Positions 63,950-64,000 of a DNA stretch of 64,000 nucleotides are shown piece by piece. This stretch comes from Mycolicibacterium nivoides (GTDB lineage Bacteria; Actinomycetota; Actinomycetes; Mycobacteriales; Mycobacteriaceae): positions 2,719,906 to 2,783,905 of the forward strand of contig NZ_CP034072.1 in NCBI RefSeq assembly GCF_003855255.1, in the 5' to 3' direction. Position 1 is the stretch's first letter; the number at the start of each line of letters is the position of its first letter. The notes under the pieces are model-generated. The model was not told where the DNA came from. It searched no databases and saw only the letters and a list, made by a program, of their open reading frames with translations. Made by a program: the position numbers and the translations under genes.

Positions 63950-64000
63950 ACATGCCTCCAAACCGAGGCAGGGCGCTGACGTGCGATTAACGCCCCGTCA

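Overview
The window is high-GC, densely packed actinobacterial chromosome. Its gene content and order match, from memory of the Mycobacterium tuberculosis H37Rv map, the block Rv1254 to Rv1201c read in one direction: deaD, lprE, kgd, lpqZ, corA, lpqY-sugABC, mrp, tatB, htrA, rseA, sigE, an ABC exporter, glgC/glgA, gpgS, folP2, fadD6, dapE, dapD. Differences from that map suggest a rapidly growing relative (Mycolicibacterium type): no PE/PPE genes, no relBE or vapBC modules, extra transporters, a malic enzyme between lpqZ and corA, and a duplicated isoprenylcysteine-methyltransferase-like gene. The species cannot be resolved from the sequence alone. I see no rRNA, tRNA, insertion sequence, prophage or CRISPR array, and no gene-free stretch over 300 bases.

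Layout. 1-7934: membrane acyltransferase (cut by the window edge), RNA helicase, lipoprotein, nuclease-helicase and FAD oxidase. 8019-11088: two drug-type MFS exporters. 11239-17332: membrane protein, the large 2-oxoglutarate decarboxylase/dehydrogenase (kgd), and a metabolite:proton symporter. 17348-19334: a spare methionine aminopeptidase divergent from a small helix-turn-helix regulator with two palindromic operators, then an SDR. 19416-22724: an osmolyte-type binding lipoprotein, malic enzyme and the Mg transporter corA. 22731-27818: the trehalose importer lpqY-sugA-sugB-sugC with a translationally coupled Suppressor-of-fused-domain gene at its end. 27978-33618: envelope and hypothetical proteins, a CitE-like lyase, an MgtE-like protein without a membrane part, and a secreted lytic transglycosylase. 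33680-38899: mrp and the envelope-stress group tatB, htrA, rseA, sigE, plus a methyltransferase. 38985-45751: TetR-controlled ABC exporter, two ICMT-like proteins, a second TetR and an acyltransferase. 45775-53957: glycogen/maltose-1-phosphate genes, DNA repair, glucosylglycerate synthesis, fadD6 and a LOG-type phosphoribohydrolase. 54075-58188: TetR, STAS protein, large P-loop ATPase lacking a DNA-binding domain, and a probable type VII secretion target. 58169-63949: an ABC-F protein with a candidate attenuator, an S4 RNA-binding protein, the divergent lysine-pathway pair dapE/dapD, an alpha-galactosidase-like lipoprotein and a small secreted protein.

Two themes recur. Adjacent genes are very often translationally coupled by ATGA or GTGA overlaps, and many starts sit 6-8 bases after a TANNNT -10 hexamer, the pattern of leaderless mycobacterial mRNAs; I used this to choose several starts. 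The best candidates for undescribed biology are the STAS/HTH-less ATPase/type VII target cluster (54075-58188), the leader-peptide attenuator before the ABC-F gene, the map/HTH double operator (18125-18161), the dapE/dapD face-to-face promoters and the 22-codon ORF linking two genes at 31546-31614. All functional names rest on reading motifs and family knowledge; no database search was run.
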